A DNA stretch of 64,000 bases from Deltaproteobacteria bacterium. GTDB lineage: Bacteria; Myxococcota; UBA727; VGSZ01. The translations under genes and the position numbers were made by a program. Shown in pieces: positions 25,943 through 35,539 of the stretch; positions within the stretch are counted from its first letter, which is position 1; each line of letters starts with the position of its first letter. The stretch lies in contig JACOUT010000003.1 of the NCBI GenBank assembly GCA_016177705.1, positions 558,001 to 622,000 of the forward strand, given 5' to 3'. Below the pieces are notes generated by a model. The model was not told where the DNA came from. It worked only from the letters and a program-made list of their open reading frames with translations, and searched no databases.

Positions 25943-26986
25943 TCAGCGCCAGGGCAGCGCCATCACCTCGTCGAGGTGCGCGGCGCCGAGCAACAGCATC
26001 AGGAGCCGGTCGACGCCGAGCGCGCAGCCGGCCGAGCGCGGCAGCGCTGGCAGGGATGCCAGGAAGTCTTCGTCGAGCGGCAGCGGGGCCTTGCCGAGCG
26101 CGCGTCGCTTGTCGTTGTCCTCGAGGAAGCGGGCGCGCTGCTCGACGGCGTCGGTCAGCTCGTCGTAGGCGTTGCACAGCTCGAGCGGGCGCGCGTTCCG
26201 TGCCGCGCCGCTCGCGAAGGCGTAGATCTCGAAGCGCTCGGCGAACATGGGATCGTCGTCACAAGTGCGCGCCAGCGCCGCCATCGGCGCCGGCCAGCGC
26301 GAGACCACCGTGGGCCGCTCGCGGGAGAGCGCTGGTTCGACCCGCTGATCCATCACGCCGGCGAAGGCGTCGTCGAAGTCGGCGCCCGGCCGAAGTTGCA
26401 CGCCCGCGCCGCGCGCCGCGCGCACCAGCGCGTCGCCGTCGCCATCGCGCCGCGCGAGCACCGCGCTGCGCAGGTCGATGCCCGCATGCCGCGTGAACAG
26501 CTCGGCGACCGTGGCGCGCGCATAGGGTCGATGCGGCGCCGCTACCTCGAGCGCGCGCGCAGCGGTCTCGACCAGCTCCTCGACGTCGACCACCAGCTCT
26601 TCGAGCATGCCGGGCGCGCGGTAGTGCTCGAGCAACGTGAACTCGGGGGCGTGCCGGTCGGTGCGCTCGCCGTCGCGAAACACGTGCCCGAGCTGAAAGA
26701 CCTTGCTGGCGCCGAGCGCCAGGCAGCGCTTGAGCGACAGCTCGGGGGAGGTGATGAGGAAGCGCTTTTCGGCGCCAGCGTCGAAACGGGTATGCACGTC
26801 GACGGCGATGGGGTCGAGGTGCGGCTCGAGGCCGGGGCCGGGCGTGAGCAGCGCGGTGTCGAGCTCCCAGAAGCCCTGCGCGACCAAGTGCGATCGCAAG
26901 GCCCAGATCGCCTGGTGCCGTTGGCGCAGGCGCGCGAGCGTCGCGCCGCGCGCGCTTGCTTCGGTTGACGTTTCTGGCGGGGACAT
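25943..26986 (-). CDS. epmA: EpmA-like class II lysyl-tRNA synthetase paralogue
   Basis: 347 residues from ATG at 26986, close to E. coli EpmA (325) and without the anticodon-binding domain of LysRS. Class II motif 2 is FRDGERTDRHAPEFTLLEHY and motif 3 is GCALGVDRLLMLLLG. EpmA activates (R)-beta-lysine and attaches it to elongation factor P. Compared with the usual RFE-Y-G-ELANG, this protein reads RFEIYAFASGAARNARPLEL, i.e. it has a short insertion and Cys-Asn-Ala in place of Ala-Asn-Gly, which may alter amino-acid choice. No efp or epmB gene lies in the window. Divergent from the porin gene by 30 bp. Confidence 0.8.
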   Translation of the reverse strand: MSPPETSTEASARGATLARLRQRHQAIWALRSHLVAQGFWELDTALLTPGPGLEPHLDPIAVDVHTRFDAGAEKRFLITSPELSLKRCLALGASKVFQLGHVFRDGERTDRHAPEFTLLEHYRAPGMLEELVVDVEELVETAARALEVAAPHRPYARATVAELFTRHAGIDLRSAVLARRDGDGDALVRAARGAGVQLRPGADFDDAFAGVMDQRVEPALSRERPTVVSRWPAPMAALARTCDDDPMFAERFEIYAFASGAARNARPLELCNAYDELTDAVEQRARFLEDNDKRRALGKAPLPLDEDFLASLPALPRSAGCALGVDRLLMLLLGAAHLDEVMALPWR

Positions 26987-27016
26987 CGCGCCGGCTTTCT
27001 GCCATGCTGCGCCGCC

Positions 27017-28648
27017 ATGAAGAAGCTCCCTTTGTTGTTGGCGCTGCTCATGACGACGACGAGCGCGGGCCGCGCGCTCGGCGCCGCCTACTACGTCGGT
27101 GAGATCGGCGCGCGCTCGATCGCGCGCGGCGGCGCCAACCTGGTGAACCCACGAGACCCGATGGCGGCCTGGCTCAACCCGGCCGCGCTCACCAACGCCA
27201 AGGGCCTCGAGCTGAACGTCGACCTGAACCTGGTGTTCCTGACGTCGTCGTTCGTCCGCGACTGCGGCGGCGTGGCCGAGGGCTGCAAGGCGCCGGCCGA
27301 CCTGACCCTCGAGTACGCGGGCGGCGCGCACGTCTACGAGGTCAAGGCCAACCGCCCGGCCGCTGACGACGAGTTCGCGCGCGCCGCCGACCCGCAACAC
27401 CTGGGCGTGCTCGGCACGCCCTCGCGCTTCGACGGCGGCGCCGCCGTGACGAACCAAGCGGGCGTGCAGCCGGTGCCGCGCATCATGCTGTCGTGGAACC
27501 TCGACACCTTCGGCCTCGACGGCATCGCGCTCGGCGCCTACGTCTACGCGCCGAGCAACGGCGACTTCGGCTTCGGCGCCGACACGCCGACCCGCTACAC
27601 GCTGGTCGACCGCGACATGCTCGAGCTGTACTACGGCCTCGCCGCTGCCTACCGCTACTCACACTGGCTCGCGGTGGGCGCGGGCTTTCAGCTCGTCAGT
27701 GCCGGCCTCGATCAGCGCGTGCGCATGTCGGGCGACCTCTACGCCAACGAGGACCCGAACTACGACATCGAGGCACACATCTCGGCCTACCAGCACGCGA
27801 TCCCGTCGGGCAACTTCGGCGTCTGGACCAACCCCGGCAAGGCGCTCGGCATCGGCGACCTCGAGCTGGCGGGCAGCGTGCAGCTCGCGCGCAGCGTGCA
27901 CGCAACCGGCCCCATCGAGCTCGCCTTCCAGCCGGGCTTCCAGAGCGACGTGCTCGACGCCAACCTGGTGACGCTCGACGCCACCGGCGCCCAGGCGGCG
28001 GTCGACTTCACGCTGGCGCCCTTCTACCGGGTCGGCGTGCGCTACGGCCTCGACGACGTGCTCGGCGACGGCAAGAACACGCTCGCCTTCGACGTCGAGG
28101 GCGACTTCGTCTACGAGGGTTGGAGCGTCTACGACCACATCTACCTGGCAACCACCGGCGTCATCGTCGACCGAACGCCCACCGACGGCGAGCCCGGCGT
28201 CGAGCTCGACCCGGTGGTGCAGCCGAAGGACTGGACCGACGCCTGGAGCGCGCGCCTGGGCGGCACGGTGGCGCTGTGGGATCGCATGCTCGAGCTGCAC
28301 GGCGGCGGCTTCTACGAGACCAGCGCCATCCCGGCCTCGACGTACTCGGTCGAGCTGGTGTGCGGCGACAAGGTCGGCATCGGCGCCGGCATCTCGGGCA
28401 CGCTCGCGGGCGTGCGCCTCGACGTCGGCTACAGCCACATTCAGGTGTTCGACCGCACTGTCGGCGTCGAGAGCATCGTCTATGCGGGCAGCGTCGGCCC
28501 CTCGCCGCTCTTGGGCGGCGCCGACACACGCACGCGCGTGGCCATGGGCAGGTACTCCTCGGCCTTCGACATGGTGAACGTCGGCCTGACCTGGACCATT
28601 GATCAGACCTTCGGCTATGGCGCCTTCGCGCCAGCCGCACAGAACTGA
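27017..28648 (+). CDS. OmpP1/FadL-type outer-membrane porin
   Basis: 543 residues. A signal peptide is followed by ARSIARGGANLVNPRDP and WLNPAALTNAKG, the conserved N-terminal plug and NPAAL motif of the FadL/TodX family. The rest is rich in alternating amphipathic strands and ends in an aromatic-rich last strand region (TWTIDQTFGYGAF). It should form a 14-strand barrel in the outer membrane, moving long-chain fatty acids or other hydrophobic molecules by lateral diffusion. A Cys pair (CGGVAEGC) sits in an early loop. It may share a control region with the divergent epmA-like gene. Confidence 0.85.
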   Translation: MKKLPLLLALLMTTTSAGRALGAAYYVGEIGARSIARGGANLVNPRDPMAAWLNPAALTNAKGLELNVDLNLVFLTSSFVRDCGGVAEGCKAPADLTLEYAGGAHVYEVKANRPAADDEFARAADPQHLGVLGTPSRFDGGAAVTNQAGVQPVPRIMLSWNLDTFGLDGIALGAYVYAPSNGDFGFGADTPTRYTLVDRDMLELYYGLAAAYRYSHWLAVGAGFQLVSAGLDQRVRMSGDLYANEDPNYDIEAHISAYQHAIPSGNFGVWTNPGKALGIGDLELAGSVQLARSVHATGPIELAFQPGFQSDVLDANLVTLDATGAQAAVDFTLAPFYRVGVRYGLDDVLGDGKNTLAFDVEGDFVYEGWSVYDHIYLATTGVIVDRTPTDGEPGVELDPVVQPKDWTDAWSARLGGTVALWDRMLELHGGGFYETSAIPASTYSVELVCGDKVGIGAGISGTLAGVRLDVGYSHIQVFDRTVGVESIVYAGSVGPSPLLGGADTRTRVAMGRYSSAFDMVNVGLTWTIDQTFGYGAFAPAAQN

Positions 28649-28814
28649 TCAGCCTTTCAATTTCAGCCAGCTAGCTCGGCGGCCGGGACAGCGGATCCGC
28701 GCCCGGCTGAGCCCATTTCTGCCGCGTCCGGACGCGAAAAAAGGCTGGATCCCACGCAACAGCGAGTTGCCAGGTGCGATATTGCCTGCCAGGGTGGGAT
28801 ACGACTTTTGACCG

Positions 28815-28827
28815 ATAGGTGGCCTAT
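28815..28827 (+). promoter_or_regulatory. Short hairpin over ribosome-binding site and start codon
   Basis: ATAGG-TGG-CCTAT is a 5-bp stem with a 3-nt loop; the left arm and loop hold the AGGTGG Shine-Dalgarno and the right arm includes the first two bases of the ATG at 28826. It could lower translation initiation; small size makes chance likely. A 14-bp perfect palindrome CGCGTCCGGACGCG lies further up at 28723-28736. Confidence 0.3.
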
Positions 28828-30949
28828 GACGCGACGCACAATCCTCCTGACACTTTCGGCCCTGGCGCTGACCGCTGGCGCTGCCGGCTGCGACGGCTGC
28901 GCCGAGCCCTTGAGCGAGATCCCCGGCGGCCTGCCCATCGACGACGGCGACGGCGCCGAGCCGCGCGTGCTCAGCTACCTGGGCGACAACCCGCTGGTGC
29001 TCTACCGCGGCGACAGCGGCCTTCTGCAGTTCACCTGGAAGACCGAGAGCGGCCTGCCGGTGGCGGGCGACGCGATCACGGTGAGCGTCGAGGGTGACGC
29101 GGTGACGTTGTCGGCGGAAAGCCTCACCACCGACGCGGGTGGCGGCGCCAGCGTGCGCGCCAACGCCGGTAGCGAAGACGGCGATGCGCTCGTGATCGCG
29201 CGCGCGGTCGACGTCGACGGCAGCGTGGACGAGGCGCGCGTCACCGTGCGCGTGCAGGAAGATCCCGCGGGCGCCCTCGTCGTCACCGTGACCAGCACGG
29301 CGCGCATCCCGGTGGTGGGCGCGACCGCGCGCGTCTTGGTCGGCGCCAACCCGCCCACCTGCGCGCAGTTGCAGTTGAGCCCCGAGCCGGCAGCGCAGGC
29401 CTCGGCTGACTACACGACCGTGCCGGGCGCGCACACCTTCGAGGGGCTCACCTCCGGCCTGAAGGCCACCGTGATCGCGGACGGCAGGAGCGCCTCGGGC
29501 TACGTGGTGGCGCGCGGCTGCGCCGAGGCGGGCGTCATCGTGGGCGGCCTCGAGCTGCCCGTCTCGGTGGTGCTCACCCAGGGCGAGACGGTGGTGGCCG
29601 GCGACTACGACGTGCTGATGCACGTCGCGCTCGGCGACGCGCTGCCGGCGCCGTACGACGCCACTGTGGATCTCATCACCGCGCTGCTCGGCAACCCGGC
29701 CGGCTACGCGGTCTACATCGTGCTGCGCGAGGTCGACCAGAGCATGGGCACGGGCTTCGTCTCGACGGGCGGGGTGGCGCATCGCTTCCGCGACCTCGAG
29801 CAGAACCCGACCGCCTTTGGCACCTGGAACCTCGCCACCAACGCGCTCGACAACCTGCTCGAGGATCAGCTCGGCCAGACCTACGTCGACGTCACCAACG
29901 TGGGCGCGGGCGTGCGCGACGTGGTCTCCGACTTCGAGATCGGCACGCGTCTGTCGGTCGACGAGACCGCCGTCGGCCTCACCGTCGACGAGCGCTGGCG
30001 CGATATCGTGCTCTACTGGCCGCTGCCGTGCGACGAGGGCGACCTCGCGTGCGCGCGCCGCCCGCTGACGCTCGACGACCTCGAGCTCGCCCCCGTCGTC
30101 ACCGGCTACGGCGCCTCCATCGCGCACGCCCCGGTCGTCGGCGAGACCGAGCGCTACCTGGTGTCGACCGACCCGCACGGCCTCGACGTGCGCTACGGCG
30201 CGCTCTTGCTCGCCATCCTCGAGCAGGTGGTGTTCCCGAGCCTGCCGCCCGACGTGGCCGGCGACTCCTTCGGCGACGTGCTGACCAACCTGGTCGGCTG
30301 CGCCAACATCGGCCAGTCGTTCTCGTCCGATCCGTTCGTGCAGGCGCTGGTCGCCGGCGTGTGCGAGGGCGCGCTCAACTACGCCGGCCAGGAGATCGAG
30401 GACCAGCTCTTGCAGTTGCAGGTGGACGCGGTGAACCCCGCGCTCGGCGAGGAGGGCCTGTCGGCCGGCGGCAGCATGGTGCTGGTCGACCACGACCGCG
30501 ACCTGACCGCCGAGCTGGTCGACGACTACCTCTACAACGTCGCCTGGAACTACCCGAGCGACCCGGCAGCCACCGCCGACATCGCCGCGCCCATCAACGG
30601 GGACGGCCTGCGCTCGCGCACCGCCTGCGTCGACGACGCCGTGTGCGGCGCCGGCGCCTCCTGCGTGGCGCGCGGCTCCTACTTGAAGGTGGCCGTCGTC
30701 GAGCTCGGCTGCGAGCGCGCCAAGGGCGTCGAGCAGGGCGGCGAGAGCTGTGTCGGCGACGCCGACTGCGCCTCGGGCCTGTGCACCACCGTCGGCGTCG
30801 GCAACGCGCTCGCCTGCTACGAGGCGTGCAACGCCAACGCCGACTGCGCCTCGGGCATGATCTGCGGCGTGTCGGGCGGCTCGCTCGACCTCGACGCCGT
30901 GCTGCCCGGCCTCGGCGAGGTCGAGGCCCCCGGCTGCGCCGCGCCCTGA
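28826..30949 (+). CDS. Large lipoprotein with Ig-like domain and Cys-rich end
   Basis: 707 residues from ATG at 28826. The lipobox AGAAGC gives a lipidated Cys22 followed by DGCAEPL. Residues 50-150 resemble a bacterial Ig-like domain (VLYRGDSGLLQFTWKTESG, VTVRVQED), followed by a second beta-sandwich. The centre (LLILDLITALLGNP-like helices, DNLLEDQLGQTYVDVT) is alpha-helical and unassigned. The C-terminal 130 residues contain repeated C-x5-C-x5-C modules (CVGDADCASGLC, CNANADCASGMIC) as in other lipoproteins of this window. Outer-membrane surface location and an adhesive or structural role are inferred. The start after the SD AGGTGG is well supported. Confidence 0.7.
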   Translation: MTRRTILLTLSALALTAGAAGCDGCAEPLSEIPGGLPIDDGDGAEPRVLSYLGDNPLVLYRGDSGLLQFTWKTESGLPVAGDAITVSVEGDAVTLSAESLTTDAGGGASVRANAGSEDGDALVIARAVDVDGSVDEARVTVRVQEDPAGALVVTVTSTARIPVVGATARVLVGANPPTCAQLQLSPEPAAQASADYTTVPGAHTFEGLTSGLKATVIADGRSASGYVVARGCAEAGVIVGGLELPVSVVLTQGETVVAGDYDVLMHVALGDALPAPYDATVDLITALLGNPAGYAVYIVLREVDQSMGTGFVSTGGVAHRFRDLEQNPTAFGTWNLATNALDNLLEDQLGQTYVDVTNVGAGVRDVVSDFEIGTRLSVDETAVGLTVDERWRDIVLYWPLPCDEGDLACARRPLTLDDLELAPVVTGYGASIAHAPVVGETERYLVSTDPHGLDVRYGALLLAILEQVVFPSLPPDVAGDSFGDVLTNLVGCANIGQSFSSDPFVQALVAGVCEGALNYAGQEIEDQLLQLQVDAVNPALGEEGLSAGGSMVLVDHDRDLTAELVDDYLYNVAWNYPSDPAATADIAAPINGDGLRSRTACVDDAVCGAGASCVARGSYLKVAVVELGCERAKGVEQGGESCVGDADCASGLCTTVGVGNALACYEACNANADCASGMICGVSGGSLDLDAVLPGLGEVEAPGCAAP

Positions 30950-30999
30950 GCGGCGCCGGGGGTTGGCAAGCACCCGCGGCGAGCGCAGGGTCCGCTGCC

Positions 31000-31959
31000 A
31001 TGCGGACCCTCGCGCTCTCGTGCTCCCTGATCGCCCTGTTGGCCGCCGGCTGCGACGGTTGCGCAGGCCGCCCGGTCACCGACGACGACGCCGGCCCCGG
31101 CGCCGAGGGTGAGGGCGAAGGTGAGGGTGAGGGCGAGGGCGAGGGCGACGAGGGTGAAGGTGAGGGCGACGGCGAGGGCGAGGGCGAGTCCGACGCCGGT
31201 CCCCCCCGTGACGCCGGCAACGGCTTCGACTTGGGCAGCCTGCTCGACGGCGGCCTGCCGCCCGAGCTCGAGTGTCTGCCGACCGAGCTGCCCGAGCTGT
31301 CGGTCACGGGCGCGCTCGACGCGCTCGGCCTCACCACCTACACGGGCAGCTCCGAGCCCGGCGTGCGCTGCGGCGACGTCGTGTGCGGCAACGCTACGCC
31401 CTGTTGCGGCCTGTGCGGCTACGCCGCCTGCGCGGGCGTGGGCGACGCGGGCGTGCCCGAGTGCCCGGCCTTCACCACCACCTACGTGTGCGACGGCGAG
31501 GAGGAGTGCGGCGGCAGCGACGTCTGCTGCTTCACGCTCGGCGGCACCGAGTGCCGGCCCGAGGTCGACTGCGACCTCGACGTCGGCGGCGCGCTGTCGG
31601 ACTTCCTGGGCGACGGCGGCATCGCGCTGCCCGACGCCGGCCCGCCCGTCGACGGCGGCTATCTCGACGGCGGCTCCACCGTCGAGTACGTCGACGGCGG
31701 CTCGGTGGACGGCAGCTACGTCGACGGCGGCAGCGTCACCACCTACCTCGACGGCGGCCCCGGCCCGCAGCCGGACGCCGGCTCCTTCTTGGACGCGCTG
31801 CAAGAGACGCTCGATCAGGGCGTGCCGGTGTGCCGCTCCTCGTTCTTCGACTGCGAGATGCTGCAAGGCGAGTTGTGCTGTACGTCGGACCGGCTGACGG
31901 CGGTCGACCTGGGCTTCTGCCTGCCCGCGCTCGTCTGCCTCGGCGACATCTTGCCGTGA
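31000..31959 (+). CDS. Cys-rich lipoprotein with Gly-Glu and Asp-Gly-Gly repeats
   Basis: 319 residues from ATG at 31000. The lipobox LLAAGC places lipidated Cys18, and the sequence after it (DGCAG) matches the start of the preceding lipoprotein, suggesting duplication of the export signal. Residues 36-63 are a Gly-Glu linker. A Cys-rich region follows (CGDVVCGNATPCCGLCGYAAC), then tandem Asp-Gly-Gly-(Y/S) repeats (DGGYLDGGSTVEYVDGGS) near residues 215-265 and a last Cys cluster. Surface exposed by inference, function unknown. It lies 50 bp downstream of the larger lipoprotein gene on the same strand. Confidence 0.7.
   Translation: MRTLALSCSLIALLAAGCDGCAGRPVTDDDAGPGAEGEGEGEGEGEGEGDEGEGEGDGEGEGESDAGPPRDAGNGFDLGSLLDGGLPPELECLPTELPELSVTGALDALGLTTYTGSSEPGVRCGDVVCGNATPCCGLCGYAACAGVGDAGVPECPAFTTTYVCDGEEECGGSDVCCFTLGGTECRPEVDCDLDVGGALSDFLGDGGIALPDAGPPVDGGYLDGGSTVEYVDGGSVDGSYVDGGSVTTYLDGGPGPQPDAGSFLDALQETLDQGVPVCRSSFFDCEMLQGELCCTSDRLTAVDLGFCLPALVCLGDILP
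31105..31189 (+). repeat. Gly-Glu coding hexanucleotide repeat
   Basis: GAGGGC/GAAGGT tandem units with GAC GAG and GAC GGC interruptions, coding for the lipoprotein linker. Confidence 0.9.
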
Positions 31960-31966
31960 TGAGCGG

Positions 31967-34900
31967 CTACAGCAGCTGCTCGACGATGCGCACGGCGAAG
32001 CGCACCTCTTCGCTCGACGCGTAGACGGTGCGGCGCGCGCCCTCGATGGCTCGGCGCAGCACCTCGACGGTGGCGCGCCGCGCTTGCGCCTCACCCACGC
32101 GCACCACCTCGTAGGCGGCGTGGAACAAGCCGACGCCGGCGGCGAGCGCGGGCGCGTCGGCGCCCGCCAGGCGGCGGCGCGCCACCGTGAAGGCGCGGTG
32201 CGCGTCGTCGAGATCCTCGAGCGCCGCATGCACGGCGCCGAGCGCGCCCTGGAAGAAGGCGCCGTGCGCGTCCTCGCCGGCGTCGAGCAGCACCTGCGCG
32301 GCGTGCGCGTAGTGCTCGCGCGCGTCGAGCAGCTTGCCGCGCGCGTGCAGCGAGGCGCCGCGCATGCCGAGGTAGAGCCCCTCGGCGCGCCGGTCGCCGA
32401 CGAAGGTGGCCAGCTCGACCGCGCGCGCGGCGGCGGCCTCGGCGTCCTCGAAGTTGCCGCGATCGACCTCGACGATGGCGAGCGTGCCGAAGGCATGCAC
32501 CATCGAGCGCCGATCGCCGCGCCGGGCCAGGATGTGCGTGGCCTCGCGCGCGGCGTCGGCCGCTTCGTCGGTGGCCTGCGCGGCCAACAGCGTCGATGCC
32601 AGCTCGACCAGCGCGCGCCCCTCGTCGCGCCGGTCGCCCGCGGCGCGCGAGCGCTCGACGGCGGCGCGACACCACTGATCGGCCAGCTCGAGCTGGCGGC
32701 CCATGCGCGCCAGCTTGCCGACGAGCGCGAGCGTGCGGCCGGCGGTCAGATCGTCTCTGGCCTGATCGGCCAGCTCGAGCGCGCGGTGCAACAGCTCATC
32801 GGCCAGCTCGCGCTTGCCCTGGCTGAGCGCGAGCGCGCCCAGGCTCATGTGCGCGCGGCCCTCGTAGCGCGTGTCGGCGAGCTGTGCTGCCAGGTCGCTC
32901 GCGACGTTCAGGTCGGCGCGGGCGGCGCCGTAGTCGTGCAGCAGGCGTCGCGCTTCGCCGCGCGCCAGGTGCGCGCGCAACAACAGCTGCGGCGTCACCG
33001 CGCGGCTCTCGGCGAGCGCGAGCGCGCGGTCGAGCGCCTGCGTCTGCTCGGTGGGGGTGCCGCGCTGCTGCAAGGCGAGGTCGAGCGCCAGCGCTGCCTC
33101 GAGCGCCTGCGCGGCGGCGAGCGGCGTGGGCCGCGCCATGGCGGCGGCGCGCTCCACCACCGCGGCCAGGTTGTCGGCTTCAGCGGCGAGCAGGCGATCG
33201 GCGGCCTCGTCGTGGCGCTCGAAGGCGGCGCACAGCTCGCGGCCACGCGCCACGTAGCACTCGGCGTGGCGCGCCTCGACGGCGGCCTTCTCGCCCGCCT
33301 CGTCGAGGCGCTCGCCGGCGAAGTCGCGCAGCGCGTCGAGCATGGCGTAGCGCGCCTGCTCGGCGGTGCCGCGCGACAGCATCAGCGAGCGCGCCTTCAG
33401 GCGCTCGAGCACCTCGCGCGTGCGCACCTCGCCGCCGAGCTCGAGCACGCGCTCGGCGGCGGGCAGGTCGAAGCCGCCGCGAAAGACGCTGGCGCGGCGA
33501 AAGGCGCGCTGCTCAGCCTCCGAGAGCTGGCGCCAGGTGTCATCGATGGCGCCCTTGAGCGTGCGCACGGCGTCGCCGCGCGGCAGGTGCGCCAGGATCT
33601 CGGCCGGGCTCTCGGCGGCGGCGCGTGCAGCGGCGATCTCGATCGCGAGCGGCACGCCGTCGAGGCGGCGCACGATCTCGGCGACCACGCCGAGCTCGGT
33701 GCCGGGCAGCTCGCGCCCGCCGCGCGCGGCCTTGGCGCGCTCGAGGAACAGCGCCATCGCCGCGGTGTGGGCGCTGCCGCTCTCGTCGTCATCGGGCACG
33801 TTGAGCGGCGGCACCACCAGGCCGCGCTCGCCGGGCACGCCGAGCGTCTGCTGCGAGGTGAACAACAGCCGGGTGCGCGGCGCGCGCCGCGACAGGTCGG
33901 CGACAACCTCGGCGGCGTGGCCCACCAACCCCTCACAGTTGTCGATGACGAACAGGCAGCGGCCGAGCGCTGCCAGCGCGCGCCCGAGCGTCGCTTGCAG
34001 CTCGGCCGGCGAGCGCGCGCCGCGCGGACTGACGCCGAGCGCGCGCGCCGCCGCCGCCAGCAGGCCGGCGCCGTCCTTCGCGCCCGCGGCGTCGACGAAC
34101 CAGACGCCGCCCGGGAAGGCGGCGCGCTGCAGCCCCTCCTCGGCGAAGCGCAGCGCCAGGCGCGTCTTGCCGGTGCCGCCGGGCCCGACCAGCGTGACCA
34201 CGCGGGCGCCCTCGTCGAAGGAGAGCGCGATGGCGTCGAGCTCGGTGCGCCGCCCGATGAAGCCGGTGGCCGGCACCGGCAGGCTCGGCGCCGAGCCGGG
34301 CGCGTCGGGCAGCGGGATGGCGGCGCGCCCGGCCTTGACGACGGTGGGGGCGCGCGCGGGCGCGTGCTGCGGCGCCGCCGGTGCGCCGGCCGCGCGCGGG
34401 ATGGGGCTGGTCGGCTCGTCGTTGGTGGCGACGGTGGGCGGCAGCGTGAAGGGCTGCGACTCGCTCGGTTCGTCGTCGAACGGCGAGGCCGGCGAGCGCA
34501 CCAGCGTGCGCGCGTCCGGGCTGACCACGAAGCGGGGCGGACCGGGGCTGCCTGCCGCCGGCGCCACCTCGGCCGTCTCCTCGACGGCCATGAGCTGTGC
34601 GCGCCGAGCATCGAGCATGCGCTGCAGCGCCACCCGCGGGCTCTTCGCCTGGTGATCGGCGAGCCAATGGTCGAGCGCCTCCTCGAGCAGGCGCGCCGAG
34701 GCAATGCGATCCTTGGTGGCGCGCTCGAGTGAGCTGAGCACGATGCCGTCGAGCTCATCGTCGACGCCCTTGGCGAGCGACGAGGGCGCCGCCGGTCCGT
34801 CACGCTCGATGCGCCGGCGCCGCTCGCGGTCGGTGAACAGCGCGGCGCCGGTCAGCATCTCCCACAGCACCACGCCGAGGCCGTAGACGTCGGTGCGGCG

Positions 34901-35506
34901 ATCGACCGGCTGCGCGCGCGCCTGCTCGGGCGACATGTAGGCCGGCTTGCCCTTGGCGATGCCCATCTGCGTAGGTGCTCGGTGCTCCAGCTCGGCCTTG
35001 GCGATGCCGAAGTCGGCGAGCTTTACGTCGCCACCGAGCCCGAGCAGAATGTTCTGTGGGCTGACGTCGCGGTGCACGATCTGTAACGGCTTGTGCGTGG
35101 CGCTGTCGATCAGCTCGTGCGCGAAGTGCAGCCCCTCGGCGACGCGCGCGGCGATGTAGACCGCGATCTCGACCGGCAGCCGCTCGCCCGCCTTGTGCAG
35201 CACCTCGAGCAGGCGCGACAGCGGCGGGCCGTCGACGCGCTCCATGGCGATGAAGTACTGGCCGTCGGCCTCGCCGAGATCGAAGACCTGCACCAGGTTT
35301 GGGTGCTGCAGGCGCGCCATCAGGCGCGCTTCCTCGAGGAAATGGCCGACCTGTTCGGGCGTGCCGCGCAGCTCGGGGCGCAGCCGCTTGACGACGCACT
35401 GGCGCGAAAACTGCTGCGGTCCCTCGAGGCGCGCCTCGAAGACTTCGGCCATTCCCCCCTGGCCGATCATGTTCTGGAGCAGGTAGCGTCCCAGGCGTTG
35501 GGGCAG
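31967..35506 (-). CDS. Ser/Thr protein kinase - STAND ATPase - TPR protein
   Basis: About 1179 residues. Residues 7-280 are a Hanks-type kinase: MIGQGGMAEVF loop, K40 (CVVKRL), HRDVSPQN with the HRD at 145-147, DFG at 165-167 and SPE in place of APE. A Pro/Ala linker follows, then an NTPase with Walker A LVGPGGTGKTRLAL (439-452), Walker B CLFVIDNCE and the STAND-type GVPLAIEIAA block. From about 720 to the end are TPR-like helical repeats. Start uncertain: no ATG/GTG precedes the kinase core in frame except inside the divergent gene; CTG at 35506, five bases after GAGG, is used here; ATG at 35470 would cut the first strand. Likely a signal-integrating cytoplasmic regulator. Confidence 0.85.
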   Translation of the reverse strand: MPQRLGRYLLQNMIGQGGMAEVFEARLEGPQQFSRQCVVKRLRPELRGTPEQVGHFLEEARLMARLQHPNLVQVFDLGEADGQYFIAMERVDGPPLSRLLEVLHKAGERLPVEIAVYIAARVAEGLHFAHELIDSATHKPLQIVHRDVSPQNILLGLGGDVKLADFGIAKAELEHRAPTQMGIAKGKPAYMSPEQARAQPVDRRTDVYGLGVVLWEMLTGAALFTDRERRRRIERDGPAAPSSLAKGVDDELDGIVLSSLERATKDRIASARLLEEALDHWLADHQAKSPRVALQRMLDARRAQLMAVEETAEVAPAAGSPGPPRFVVSPDARTLVRSPASPFDDEPSESQPFTLPPTVATNDEPTSPIPRAAGAPAAPQHAPARAPTVVKAGRAAIPLPDAPGSAPSLPVPATGFIGRRTELDAIALSFDEGARVVTLVGPGGTGKTRLALRFAEEGLQRAAFPGGVWFVDAAGAKDGAGLLAAAARALGVSPRGARSPAELQATLGRALAALGRCLFVIDNCEGLVGHAAEVVADLSRRAPRTRLLFTSQQTLGVPGERGLVVPPLNVPDDDESGSAHTAAMALFLERAKAARGGRELPGTELGVVAEIVRRLDGVPLAIEIAAARAAAESPAEILAHLPRGDAVRTLKGAIDDTWRQLSEAEQRAFRRASVFRGGFDLPAAERVLELGGEVRTREVLERLKARSLMLSRGTAEQARYAMLDALRDFAGERLDEAGEKAAVEARHAECYVARGRELCAAFERHDEAADRLLAAEADNLAAVVERAAAMARPTPLAAAQALEAALALDLALQQRGTPTEQTQALDRALALAESRAVTPQLLLRAHLARGEARRLLHDYGAARADLNVASDLAAQLADTRYEGRAHMSLGALALSQGKRELADELLHRALELADQARDDLTAGRTLALVGKLARMGRQLELADQWCRAAVERSRAAGDRRDEGRALVELASTLLAAQATDEAADAAREATHILARRGDRRSMVHAFGTLAIVEVDRGNFEDAEAAAARAVELATFVGDRRAEGLYLGMRGASLHARGKLLDAREHYAHAAQVLLDAGEDAHGAFFQGALGAVHAALEDLDDAHRAFTVARRRLAGADAPALAAGVGLFHAAYEVVRVGEAQARRATVEVLRRAIEGARRTVYASSEEVRFAVRIVEQLL

Positions 35507-35539
35507 AACGACCTCGCAGGTCGTTATGCTACGGCAGCG

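Noticed and set aside
28723..28741. CGCGTCCGGACGCG followed by AAAAAA as a terminator of the porin gene
   Set aside because: The A-run follows the stem on the plus strand; neither strand has a stem followed by T residues.
32084..34732. 882-codon plus-strand frame opposite the kinase-STAND-TPR gene
   Set aside because: Low-complexity Ala/Arg/Gly/Leu composition and no motifs, whereas the minus strand encodes recognisable kinase, P-loop and TPR domains.
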